From NCBI GenBank assembly GCA_003952965.2, contig RXIC02000011.1, positions 218,885 to 282,884 on the forward strand: DNA of 64,000 bases, written 5' to 3'. The stretch is from Morella rubra. Lineage: Eukaryota; Streptophyta; Magnoliopsida; Fagales; Myricaceae. Below the pieces are notes generated by a model. The model made no database searches. It saw only the letters and a program-made list of their open reading frames with translations, and was not told the origin of the DNA. Within the stretch, counting starts at the first letter, position 1. Each line of letters starts with the position of its first letter. The translations under genes were made by a program, and so were the position numbers. This document shows, piece by piece, positions 1 through 10,276 of this stretch.

Positions 1-358
1 AGTCATTAGTCTTCAAAATTATCATTTTCATCTTCTTTTTTCCACTTGTCTTCATGTAAGTTGTGTCTAGTAGCTCCAAGCTTCTATATCTTTTTTCAGT
101 AAACGTTCCGACAATATCTTTAAATTTTCTTCCAAAAGTTCTAGTGTCCCCATAAATTTATCGGTATATGCCATGTGAAAAAAAATTGGAGGTGAGTGAA
201 AGAGAGATAAAAAAAAATAACACAAAAAATAAAACAGAAGAGAGCATGAAATTTGTTCGGCAAAAATTATGAAACGAACATTTCAAAAATAAAAAACAAG
301 AGAAAAAAAAATCTCATTGTTCTCTGTCTTCTTTCATTGCCGTTATTGGCTATATTAG
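1..358. other. Left-edge intergenic DNA
   Basis: AT-rich sequence with no coding potential that I recognise. It ends at the TTT target-site copy (359-361) of the CACTA element. Confidence 0.6.
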
Positions 359-370
359 TTTCACTACAAG

Positions 371-431
371 AAAATTGACTTTTAGTGACGAAATTTTCGT
401 GACGAAAATTTCGTCACTAAAAGTCAATTTT
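371..431. repeat. Perfect 30-bp hairpin at the CACTA left end
   Basis: Bases 371-400 are the exact reverse complement of 402-431, separated by one G. The arms contain TTTTAGTGACGAAA and its complement. The sequence lies directly inside the CACTA terminus. The right end has a similar but imperfect fold around 8240-8290 built from the same TTTTAGTGAC words. Confidence 0.9.
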
Positions 432-581
432 TAGTGACAAAATGCTATTTTCGTCACAAAAAAGGTTTTTTCGTGACGAAACTATTTTCGTCACCAATTT
501 TGTCACTAAAAGTTTTATTTGTGACGAAATAAAATTGTTGTCACTAAAAGTTAATCTTTTGGTGACGGAAAGTTTCGTCAC

Positions 582-1640
582 CAACCGATCGATCGGTAAT
601 ATATTACCGATCGATCGTTATCGTAACCATCTGCAAATACGAAAGGACGATCGATCGTCAATATATGACGATCGATCGGTAAGCGTAACCGTCAAATACG
701 ATCGAGACGATCGATCGCGTAACACGAATCGAACGAATGAAGACGCCACGTGTTAGAAAATGCGATCGATCGGTAAGTAACTACCGATCGATCGTCACAA
801 ACGATTATATGAAACCGCCGAAGTCATTTTTACCGGTTATCTCTCCACGAAATCTCTCGAATCCTCTCAAAGTGCAAGGAGCCATTTCGTGCTGCATTGT
901 CTTTCAAAAGCGTGGAATCATCCTCATTGTCTTCTACGTCAAAGGTACGTACTTATATTATTTTTTAAGCAATATTAAGTGGTTGTTCAGAATTTTTAGT
1001 TTACGTTTTCTAATTTGCTATATCATTCATTTAGGACCGAAAATATATTTATTTTATTGTTGATGCATGTTTTAAGAGTTTAGGAGTATTATGGGATCAA
1101 TTTTGGGTGATTTTGGGCGTTTTGTGTATTTGTTCCCGTAACGATCGATCGCCTCCATGGCGATCGATCGTTTGTAAGTGGTAGGTGAATGATCGATCGG
1201 TTAAATTCACCGATCGATCGCTGAATTTGGTACGGAGCGATCGATGCTTTAGTGAGCGATCGATCGTCTCCTCGAAACTGTGCGTTTCAATTCATAAGCG
1301 ATCAATCGTTTATATAGACGATCGATCGTTATTATTACCGATCGATCGCTTACACCTAAGCGATCGATCGGTAAGCTACAATGTGAAGCATACCGTTTTG
1401 ATTAAGCGGCGATCGATCGCATTTGTGGCGATCGATCCCTTAGTGATACTGTGCGTTTGGTTGCATGGACGATCGATCGTCTGTGCACTGAAACGCGTCT
1501 TTTAACCGATAGCGTTCGATCGGTCAAATTGATCGATCGCGATCGATCGATTTAGTGATCGATCATTTAATGATCGATCGTTTAGAAACGATTTAGCGAT
1601 CGATCGTCACATTTAGTGATCGATCGGTGTCGATTGTTTG
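582..1640. repeat. Left subterminal CGATCGATCG array
   Basis: Dozens of copies of the self-complementary word CGATCGATCG, or one-base variants, sit in two clusters (about 582-800 and 1143-1635). They occur in both orientations, extended by GTAA, TTTA or TACC. By position they correspond to the subterminal repeats of En/Spm, which bind the element's TnpA protein. The word itself is unlike the maize TnpA site. Each copy carries CpG dinucleotides and so may be methylated. Confidence 0.75.
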
Positions 1641-1752
1641 TTTCAACTTCATTAATAATTACGTGATTGTGATTACTTTTTTTTTAAAGTAATACGTTAT
1701 TATGATTGCTTATTAACACATATTTATATACAACTTTTGCAGTATACATAAA

Positions 1753-2988
1753 ATGTCAGGAGTTAAGCGTGCACGCACAACGAGAACCGGGACGGGATCG
1801 TCGTCCCAAGAGCAAGAAGTCGCTGATCCAATGATGACCTTGGAGAGGCGAATGGAGTACCTGAGGGGGCGGCCAGTGGCCAAAGAGCGTCCTGTGACGC
1901 TCTCTGATTTTGACCAGTTATTGTACGAGGAGCACTCCCTCTACCAGCTCTTCGAGTACCAAGGGATTTCTTCATCAGCTCTCGTGGACTGAGGGTTTTG
2001 CGTGGACGCAGTTGTGCAAGATTTCTTCTGTGCACTCGTCTCGGTCGATAGAGCACCTGAGGTGCAGCTAGAGGTGCGAGGCGTGCAGTTCTTATTCTCG
2101 GCAAACGTCATTGCCGATTTCTTAAACTGCCCCCGGCCGAGAGCCCCTGTTTCCCGGCGGTACCCCTGAATGATGAACAGAGGACATCAGAGTGGAGCTT
2201 GACTGAAGTTTGGTGGGCAGCATAATTAAGCAGAGTGAGTTCAGTGAGTTTTGGCGGATTTTGCACCTTATCTGGACGCCGAACGTCGATGGCAGAACTC
2301 ATTCCACCGAGTGCCGTTCACGAGAGCTCAGTGCATGCTCTTACTGGGTCAGCAGACGCGGATAGATTTTCCGTTGTACATGTTCGAGCTGATTATGGAT
2401 GAGGCTTGGGAAATTAAGGAATATAGCCTCCCATACGGCGTGTTTCTGACTCAGTTCCTCATTTCTCGGGGAGTCGTGATCGCTGCCTCGGATACACGTA
2501 AGGAGGTTAAGAGTGCGCTGAACAAGTTCACTCTATCCAGGAGCCGGGGCCAGGAGGGGGCATTGACTCGACGGTTCGCTCGTAGAGCAGCAGCGGCCGT
2601 AGAGGAGGCATCACGGCCTTCGACATCAGCGTCAGAGGCACCTATGGAGACGGGAGCACCTGTAGTGCCTCCTCCATGGGTGGCCCAGCTATTTGCGGAC
2701 TTCGACAGCCGTGTCGGCGCGACTATGAAGGCCACTCTACAGCCTGTTGAGAGGCGGATGCAGTCAATGGAGGAGCAGCTGAAGGAGCTCCGGATCGCCT
2801 TCGATGGGGAGTGCACTGTGACAATGCTGCGCAACAAGTCGGTCGTGGCTCATATGGCGGACGTCAACGAGCAGCTGGAAGAAATTAAAAAGACTCTGGA
2901 TGATTTCAAGATGGAGGCAGATCCACAGAGGATTCCCGGAGATATTCCTGATGACGTGGCCACTTTCCGTGATGCTGTTCGACGTTGA
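1753..2988 (+). pseudogene. 'Putative plant transposon protein'-like ORF, broken
   Basis: Two reading-frame segments, 1753-1992 (79 residues) and 2251-2988 (245 residues), together resemble the large 'putative plant transposon protein' family common in plant repeats. Similarity continues between them in another frame (about 1993-2160), so a stop and at least one frameshift separate them. The second segment has the family-like stretch with IDFPLYMFELIMDEAW followed by SLPYGVFLTQFLISRGV. A Ser/Pro-rich linker and a predicted coiled coil near the C-terminus (EEQLKELR, NEQLEEIKKTLDDFK) follow. The block is clearly more GC-rich than its surroundings. The function of this family is unknown. It lies upstream of, and codirectional with, the transposase genes. 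Confidence 0.6.
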
Positions 2989-3327
2989 TGAGTTTTTATG
3001 TTATTTTTTTATATCTATTTGGGACATACATTTTGATTTGTGGTTTTATTTATCTGTTTGAGACATTTGTGTTTATTTGGATTTGGTTTTTTTATTTACG
3101 TATTTGAGACAGTTTCTGGAATATCTGTGGATATGCAGAAGAAACTTTGATTACTATTTACGTGTTTTTCTATTTGTATTTCTTTATCGACACTTATATA
3201 AGTAAAATGACCAATATACCCTTTGGTCGGCAAAAATAACGAAATAAATGGTTTATCAAATAACTAATATAAAGAATTTAACAAGAAATTTGTTTTTTAT
3301 TTTTTCTGTTTTGCAACTAAATACACC

Positions 3328-4605
3328 AATCGATCGGTAAGTGCACACCGATCCATCGGTGTTGTCCGTCGTCGTTTGGGTGCACTAACCGATCGATCGG
3401 TATATACGCATCGATCGCTACATTAGTTTTTAATATAACCCTCATTTTTTTTAAATAATGTGAGTTTAAATGATTAGAAACATAGAAATATATATTAACA
3501 AAGTATGTTAGGATGTATTTAGATTACATAAAAACATATCAAGTACATATCATTAATTTTTAAGAAAGCATTTATAAGTTATACATGTTGTAACATAGAT
3601 GCATTTTGTTTGTGTTAGTATGAGTGAGGTATTAAGATATTTGAAATTAGTGACATAACGCTTATTTAACACATGATTATAATTTATGTATATGAGATAC
3701 GCATTAATATGATATTATAAGTAATTAATTTTAATAATTAAGTCATTTGTTAGGCTAAAAAAATTTTTTAATAATTAGGTTAACCGATCGATCGCATTAT
3801 TGGCGATCGATCGGTACGTAACGGTGTCGTTTAATATTTTGGTACCAATGGATCGTTAATTTTTGGGTCTTCATACGACGGCGTTTTTATTCTCGTCAAC
3901 GATCGATCGGTATGAAATCTAGGCGGAATTTTATGGTTGACGGTACCGATCGATCGGTGTTTATCGCTCTTGAAATCCCGATGATGCTCTAAAGCCGTGG
4001 GTGGAGCAAAAACACACCACGGCAAGAGGAAACTAGAGACTCGCGGAAGGAGCCATTTTTCTCTTTAATTTTGTCTACATACCGTCATTTTAGTTGTGAG
4101 AGTGTTTAGAAGTCCTTAAGGTTAAGCCCAAGCTCAAATTCATTGGTTTTTTAACCGGGTGAGTGTTGAAAAATTTGGGCGACATTTGTGAGATTTTAGT
4201 GTGAATCTAGTTCGTTTTGATCTACATTTCGTGCAAAAGGTAATATCCTCAACCTACACTACGATTTTTGATTGATTTCGTCGGTTATTTGGTGTTATTT
4301 TTATTTTTCTATTCGTGGGTGTTGTGGATTGGATTTGTGTTGATTAGAGCTTCTTAGAGTGTTTTTAATATGTATATTAGAATTAGTATTGCATGAGAAT
4401 GATTTGTGAGTGTTTTGGGCGTGGATTTGAGTGTGTGGGAGGCTGGCAAGCTGTTTTGTCGATCTGGGTTACTCACGATCGATCACCATATTCTGGCGAT
4501 CGATCGTGTGTTAGATGGAGGTTCACCGATCGATCGTCTATATAATGACGATCGATCGGTATTGACGTCGATCGATCGTCATTATAAACGATCGATCTGG
4601 TTAAG
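3328..4605. repeat. Internal CGATCGATCG clusters
   Basis: Three further clusters of the same motif lie deep inside the element, at about 3328-3415, 3783-3960 and 4477-4600. The AT-rich DNA between them has no coding potential that I recognise. Subterminal arrays normally hug the ends, so these may mark the ends of an older nested element or regulatory DNA of the transposase genes. Confidence 0.6.
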
Positions 4606-4659
4606 GGAGATTGCAAGTTATTGACCTTTTGATGTTATTTATTATATTCTCATATTTAA

Positions 4660-4855
4660 TTATTGAAGTGCTTGAGTTCTGAAAATGAATCATGAAGTTT
4701 GAGAAGCCTGGAGTATGATTATAGTGTTTTTTTTTATAGTGATACATGTATAATGTTTTGAGCTTTATATGAATGTTTGATTATTGAAGTGCTTGAGTTC
4801 TGGAAATAAATTATGCAGTTTGAGAAGCATGGAGGATGAATATTGGAGTGTTTTT
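4660..4855. repeat. Diverged direct repeat, two copies of about 72 bp
   Basis: 4660-4731 and 4781-4855 share the words TTATTGAAGTGCTTGAGTTC and GTTTGAGAAGC with scattered differences. It looks like a local duplication just upstream of the transposase remnant. Confidence 0.7.
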
Positions 4856-4902
4856 GACTTGTTATGTTTGAGTTTATTTTTGGGATAAAATGTGTGTACC
4901 CG

Positions 4903-4955
4903 TTCAAGGGTTAAGACGCGATAAATTATGCGTTTATCGCGTAATAACCCTTGAA
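4903..4955. repeat. 23-bp inverted repeat with 7-bp loop
   Basis: 4903-4925 and 4933-4955 are inverted copies with two mismatches, centred on the words CGCGATAAA and TTTATCGCG. A smaller hairpin (TGTCC/GGACA) follows at about 4958-4975. It lies between the internal motif clusters and the transposase start. Confidence 0.75.
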
Positions 4956-5330
4956 TTGTCCACAATATGGACAGTTTGAGATTGTGTATTCGTGGTTGGA
5001 CGAGTTCGGTACTTGTGTCCTGTCCTGTCTTGGAGGAAATTCGGTATCATCTACCTTTTGTCTTCTGGGTATACTACTAGCATTGGTGTATGACGTCATA
5101 CAACTATCGTTGATGACGTTTGCCTCCAACGCTGGTGCGTGTATTTGGGGACTGAGGGGAGATGCTGCCGAATTTTTTCGAGGTATGGATGGACACAAGT
5201 TGAACTGATGTTCAACTCCAAATGCACAATCTTGAATGGGATAGGACCTATCAGCTGGGTTTAAAGTCAAGTTACAATGATTGGGTGTTTATGAATTACT
5301 TAATTTGTGTATGTTTTTAGATTGGTGGCG

Positions 5331-5767
5331 ATGGATAAAAGTTGGGTTTACGAGAAAAATCGGTTTGTTGATAATCTGCGGAGGGGTCGTTTGTCGTGTA
5401 GAAATGCATATGACTTCCCGGCCTGGATCCGGATGGTGAAGTTGATGTAAACATTGAATCGGGAGCAGCTATTGCGAATGAAGCGTATCAAGAGGACAAT
5501 GCCATTGACTTGTTTATAGACTTCCGACAGTTTAATCTTAATCCACTACGGAGGGATGATGTTACGCCAAACGTTATCCAAGCTTCTGAGGCAATTGATC
5601 GGCGGAAAAAAAGACGTATAGATAGTAACGATGTTTCAGAGGGGGATGAAGCAGAATTTGAAGAGAATACCGAAGAAAGTGGGGACGAAGATTCGTTCGA
5701 AAGTGATAGCAACTCTACTGAGAATGAGGCATCGGGCGATAACGCGCAAGAATCAGATTCTGATTAA
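5331..5767 (+). pseudogene. TNP2-type CACTA transposase, internally deleted
   Basis: The start MDKSWVYEKNR matches the N-terminal transposase-associated domain found at the front of TNP2 proteins. After about 35 codons the frame ends near 5453. In a different frame (from about 5437), DGEVDVNIESG continues into NLNPLRRDDVTPNVIQ and a long acidic Asp/Glu/Ser tail ending at 5767. That matches the usual C-terminal tail that follows the DUF4216 region. The whole catalytic middle, normally hundreds of residues, is missing and the junction is out of frame. The gene therefore cannot encode a working transposase. Confidence 0.7.
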
Positions 5768-6117
5768 TAATTTCTTTCATGTATATTTTTCTTTCTAATG
5801 TTGATGTTTGCTGAACTATTTTTACTGTTACTGTCTCGTTTACCATATCTTTATCGTTTATTTTGTTATGTCACAGCTTCTACGGTGAAATGAAGCGTGG
5901 ACGAGAATTTCCTTCAGTTACTTCTGGACAGTTGCATAGTTACTGAGTCCGATCCCGAGTCCTACACTAGCACTCCTTCTCCGAGAGTGAATGAAGGCAT
6001 GAGTCAAGGCACGCCAGCTTGTCCTAGTAGTTGTGCATGTAAGAAATTATTCTAAGTTATATTTCAATTTCCTTAAGTTAACCGACCGACTAACTTTGTT
6101 AATTTTATTTTATGTAG

Positions 6118-7615
6118 CGACATCAGCTTCTAAACGTGGGCGAGGTAGGACACGTGGAGTCAGTTTGGAGAAGAGTCTTGGGTCCGGGTCCGGAAACTAT
6201 CGGTGCATATCCCGGAGGGAGAGTGTGGAGGAGTTTCTTCCACTGCTGCCATTCTATCGACGAAGATTGGAATGTTGGTCCGAGGGTTGATTCCGATCTC
6301 AGTTAACAAGTGGGTCGATGTTCCTACAGAAGTGAAGGAGTACATTATGGACCGGGTGTTGGTATGATTAAATTCGTAAACATAAATTTTTGGTGGACGC
6401 ATTTCGTTTATCATTGTAATATTGTATGTTTTGGTACTTATGCAGGACCAGTTCGACCTTGACTACACCCGTCATGAGGACGTGAGGACGGTGGTCGAGA
6501 CAATGATGACGGCACGTCGAACGCACCGCAACCGAATGCATGCGTATTTTAAGAAGTTCCCGAGTAAAGAGGCGGCGTTGCTGAAGCCGCATCCTGATAC
6601 CACAGAAGAACAGTGGAAGGAGTTATGCGATCTGTTCACCAGCGAAGCATTTATGGTACGTGATTACAAAAACTTGTTGCTTAAATATTACATTCTTTTT
6701 ATATTTAATTACTTAAAATATCGCAGAAACGAAGCGAGCAAAATAAGAAGAATAGATCAAAGTTGACTGTGAACCACGCTGCTGGTTCGCGCTCGTTCCA
6801 GCGCACACGAGCTTGCATGGTAAGTTAACAACTAAATCTTAGACTTTATTGATATTGTTTGTCAATAACTTTATGTTATTGTCATGTAGAAAAATCAAGA
6901 AAGCGGCAATATCAATCCTGCAGAGCTATAAAAAGAATTATACAAACAAAGATGGGATTTGGACCTCGGAAGGAGCGAGAGAAATTTATGTAAGTCGCTT
7001 TCATTTCAATCTACTTTATGTAATTTATGTATAGTTTATCTACATTAATGTTTTTGGTAATTATTGTCATTTTTTCAGGAACGGATGGATGCCTTCCAGC
7101 GTAAGTGTGATTTAGAAGGGAAGACTTATACCGAAATTGAAGTATATTCCGAGATATTGGGCAAGAAGTCGGGATATGTTCGGGGATTAGGACGGCGGTT
7201 AAGCCTCCGCCTTCATCAACTTTGACTACACAGTCTTCTGATCTACAGCACCAGCTAGCAAAGGCAAGGGATGAGATAGAGGCGATGAGAGCTGCTAGAG
7301 AAAAAGACTTGCAAGAATTTGCGAAGAAGCAAGCTGAGATGGAGGCCACGCTGAGGGACCACCGTGAGAGCAGCGGGTGGAGCAGGAGCGCATCCGGTTG
7401 GAGCAGGAGGAGCGCATGAAAATGGAGCAAGAGCGCATGCAAATAGAGCACGAGGAGCGCATACAACTGGAACAAGAGCGCATGCGAAAGGAGCAAGAGC
7501 GCTTACGGCAGAAATATCGAAGGAACTAGAGAAGAAAATGTCCTCTGTAATGGAGAAGAAAATGAGCGACATGTCAAAGCGACTATTCAGCCAGTTTGGG
7601 GGTTCAAAAAGGTAG
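6118..7615 (+). pseudogene. Transposase_24 (Ptta/En/Spm) gene, five exons, frameshifted
   Basis: Exons read from splice signals are about 6118-6361, 6446-6655, 6727-6819, 6890-6989 and 7079-7615. Conserved pieces in order are KLSVHIPEG, then KWVDVPTEVKEYIMDRVL, LKPHPDTTEEQWKELCDLF, KRSEQNKKNRSKLTVNHAAG with SRSFQ, LYKKNYTNKDGIW, and EIEVYSEILGKKSGYVRGLG. These are the signature of the plant Ptta/En/Spm transposase family. The C-terminus is a Glu/Arg/Met-rich coiled coil (7370-7500). I see at least three frameshifts: near 6929 (ELYKKNY), near 7195 and near 7369. All introns keep GT-AG borders. The family probably supplies the DNA-binding, TnpA-like function of the element (inference). Confidence 0.8.
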
Positions 7616-7799
7616 ATGCATGTATATTGTAATAACTTTTTAATTATGTATTATTACGATATTATTTTCGATTTAATTATGGATCACTATATGTTATTAT
7701 TGATATTTATTAATGTGAGTATTGTATTATTATTATAAAATGTACGTGTTATATAATATTTTCTATTATTATTGTTTAAAAAAAAAACATTCTCTCACC

Positions 7800-8297
7800 A
7801 CTGATCGGCATATTCAGCGATCGATTTGTTGTTCAACCGATCGATCGTCCAATACTACCGATTGATCGGTTCATAAATCAATGTTACATCACTGAATTCA
7901 ACGACCGATCGTCCATGGCATAACGATCGATCGTTATACTTTAGTGATCGATCGTCGTTGCTTAAGCGATCGATCGTCTATTTCTTAGCGATCGTTTAAA
8001 TGTGTCGATCAATCACGATCGATTGTCAATACGTACGATCGATCGGCTTTCCAATCGATCCATCACTTCGTTTTCAACGACCGATCGTGAAAATTACCGA
8101 TCGATCAGTATATTTAGTGACGAAAAATATCCGTCACTAAAAACTTTTCGTGATTCCCGTCACGAAATACATTTCGTGACGCTCATTCGCTGACGGAGCT
8201 CGTGACGAAAATATTTCGTCACTAATTCTTTTAGTGACGAAATATTGACTTTTAGTGACAAAAAATTTTGTCACTAAAAATCAATTTTTTTGTAGTG
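7800..8297. repeat. Right subterminal CGATCGATCG array and terminal repeat
   Basis: About 7810-8105 repeats the left-end motif many times. From 8117 the words TAGTGACGAAA and TTTCGTCACTAAAA alternate, as at the left end, before the final TGTAGTG. This symmetry between the two ends supports calling one element from 362 to 8297. Confidence 0.85.
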
Positions 8298-8300
8298 TTT

Positions 8301-10260
8301 ATTCGTTTGTAAAACACGACTTGAATATCGGTCAATAGTTTGGATATCATGTTGTGACACTTTAATATTCTACTAATTTTCCCATCAAGCGTCTCCATTG
8401 AATTTAGGGATGCCAGTGGTGAACACGACATACGGCACCGTGTTCGTAGGGATAGGCAGGATGACGAGTCAATTAGTTTGAAAACCTAAGAATCTATGAT
8501 CATGGTCAATCTTTTGGTTGAAGTTTGCAGCCGGCGACCCACGCGCACGCAACTTTGTAACATCTTATACTCGGCACTTTGAAATAGCCACGTACGGGCA
8601 CATTTCAGTCCAATTAGATTTCTCTTTGCAGGCCCAATTAGATTATTATTTTTTTTTCAAGCCCAATTAGATTAAAATCAACAAATAATGGAATTTGAAT
8701 TAACGTATCCGCGACTCCAATGCCGTGACCACCACTGGCACCCGTAAACGCGAGAGAGTCGTGTAGTGGCTAAAAAATGATAACAATAGATTGAAATATT
8801 GTTGGTAGGACAAATTTCCACCCTAAGGTAAATAATAGGGCATAAACGATAATAAGTTTTGTATTTTATGCCTTAAATTACTACTTTCGAGACATTACAT
8901 ATTTTAACTACCGATTTTAAACACTTCGTCCGACAATAATACTCCCAAGAATTTAATGAATTTACAATAATATCTTCGATATATGCAAAGTAGATTAAGG
9001 ACATTATCCTTATTTTAATCTAATAATTTAATAGCTAGAAAGTAAAATATCTCAAATGTAATAGTTTAGGATGCAAAGTCCAAACGTCATGATAATTTGA
9101 GGTAAAAAATGTATTTACACATAAACGATATCTAGTGAATATACCCGAATATGAATTTTATTATTGATTGAACAAATGCTTGAACTGTGCAAGCAAGTTC
9201 TTGATTGAGCAAATACTTGAGTTGTGTACAGTAAGTTTGAGTGTACATTGTTTTGTTGTTCACTTCCCAGTTAAATTAGATCGTTTTGAATTCGATACAT
9301 AAAAACTCGAAGCAACAGATTTTCCTCATTATCCAAAAAAAAAAAAATTCCATATCATCAACTTATATTGAAGGAAAAAAAAATAGGATTAGTTACTGCT
9401 ACAATTCCTGTGTATTGACTTTTAATAAATTAATTTTTGAGGCATAATTTTGAACGGGATGATCTCTGTGGCCTATTTTTTATACATATATATCATTTTA
9501 TTCACCATAAATTAACTAACTAACGAAAGACCGATATGGAGTAGGAGTTGAAATATCCATTTTAAAGGTCGGATAACATGTCCTGGATCCCGTCTTCGTT
9601 AGTAGGTTAATTTTTGATAGATAAAAGAATATGTATGTCTAAAAAATGAATTATTGAAATAGTCTCATTCAAAATTATATTCTTAGAACTTATTTGTTAA
9701 AAAACGATACCACACTTCCTGTATTAATAATTAAGCCAAAAAAAAAAATACAGGCCTTTTTTTGATCTTTATTTGTTTTCAACATAATGATTGATGCTGT
9801 TGCATCGCTGGTCTAACGTACCTGTATGAGCTCTAATCACGAGTAGCATTTTAGAGAAAAGGAGATGAACACGTCTGTCATTAAATTGCAACCAGAATGA
9901 CTTTGACTTGAATATCTAGCAATTTGAATACGGTCCAAACTTTATTCTATCAACGTTAACTCGTCCCCACTCATATATTATAATAAGACGAATTTTAAGT
10001 CAGTTTTCTAGCTAGTACCGAAAATAGAAAATGATTACTTTCTATTTCTTGTCGTATTTGAAAAGACATAGATTCCGGAACACACTAAAGAATTGAAATA
10101 CTTTCCTACATAGATTGAGAGGAACACGCTAAAGAATTATGGCTTTGGACTGTTTTTAGCTACTAGTCAATTAGTCGTCAACCCTCAAAGCAACTCGGCC
10201 TTTTTTTTCCCAAAAGCCACGTCATCTCTTTTTCCTCTCAATTCTTGGACGCTAGCTACA
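8301..10260. other. Intergenic DNA right of the CACTA element
   Basis: No gene recognised. It contains one terminal-inverted-repeat element copy (8820-9122). Three short CCCAATTAGATT-like repeats lie at about 8620-8680. The rest is AT-rich DNA. Confidence 0.6.
8820..9122 (-). repeat. 'CACTTTGCA' TIR element, copy A
   Basis: Its ends and interior match the element at 50985-51360 in reverse orientation. Shared words include TAGATTAAGGACATTATC (inverse of the 51110-51145 region), CTTAAATTACT and AGTTTAGGATGCAAAG. Boundaries are approximate and no target duplication is evident. Confidence 0.55.
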
Positions 10261-10267
10261 CTCTCCC

Positions 10268-10276
10268 TATATATAT
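10268..10276 (+). promoter_or_regulatory. Candidate TATA box of the LRR kinase pseudogene
   Basis: TATATATAT lies about 62 bp before the ATG at 10339 and the next ATG-free stretch would be a short leader. The spacing suits a plant core promoter. Confidence 0.5.

Larger units (their letters stand above)
362..8297 (+). mobile_element. CACTA (En/Spm) DNA transposon with both ends
   Basis: The left end reads CACTACAAGAAAA and the right end reads TTTTTTTGTAGTG, its inverted counterpart. The element is flanked by TTT at 359-361 and 8298-8300, the 3-bp target duplication that CACTA elements make. Inside, in order, are a subterminal CGATCGATCG array, a 'putative plant transposon protein'-like ORF (1753-2988), a collapsed TNP2 transposase (5331-5767), a multi-exon Transposase_24 gene (6118-7615) and a right subterminal array. 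All genes run on the plus strand. Both transposase genes are damaged, so the copy looks non-autonomous, but the intact ends could still be recognised by a transposase supplied elsewhere (inference). Confidence 0.9.

Noticed and set aside
442-1505. Ser/Arg/Asp-rich ORFs (DDRSI repeats) in the CACTA left end
   Set aside because: The apparent peptide repeats are translations of the CGATCGATCG motif, with no start context or splicing support.
582-1640. CGATCGATCG arrays as a CRISPR-like or satellite array
   Set aside because: Spacing is irregular, units are short and palindromic, there are no uniform spacers, and the arrays lie just inside transposon ends in a plant genome.
4926-5270. ORFs on both strands before the TNP2 start
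   Set aside because: No recognisable domain, low conservation signals, and they overlap the hairpin. Treated as chance frames.
7011-7572. Hydrophobic, repeat-rich minus-strand ORFs (Leu/His/Ala and Ser/Cys/Met rich)
   Set aside because: They are the antisense of the Glu/Arg/Met coiled-coil end of the Transposase_24 gene.
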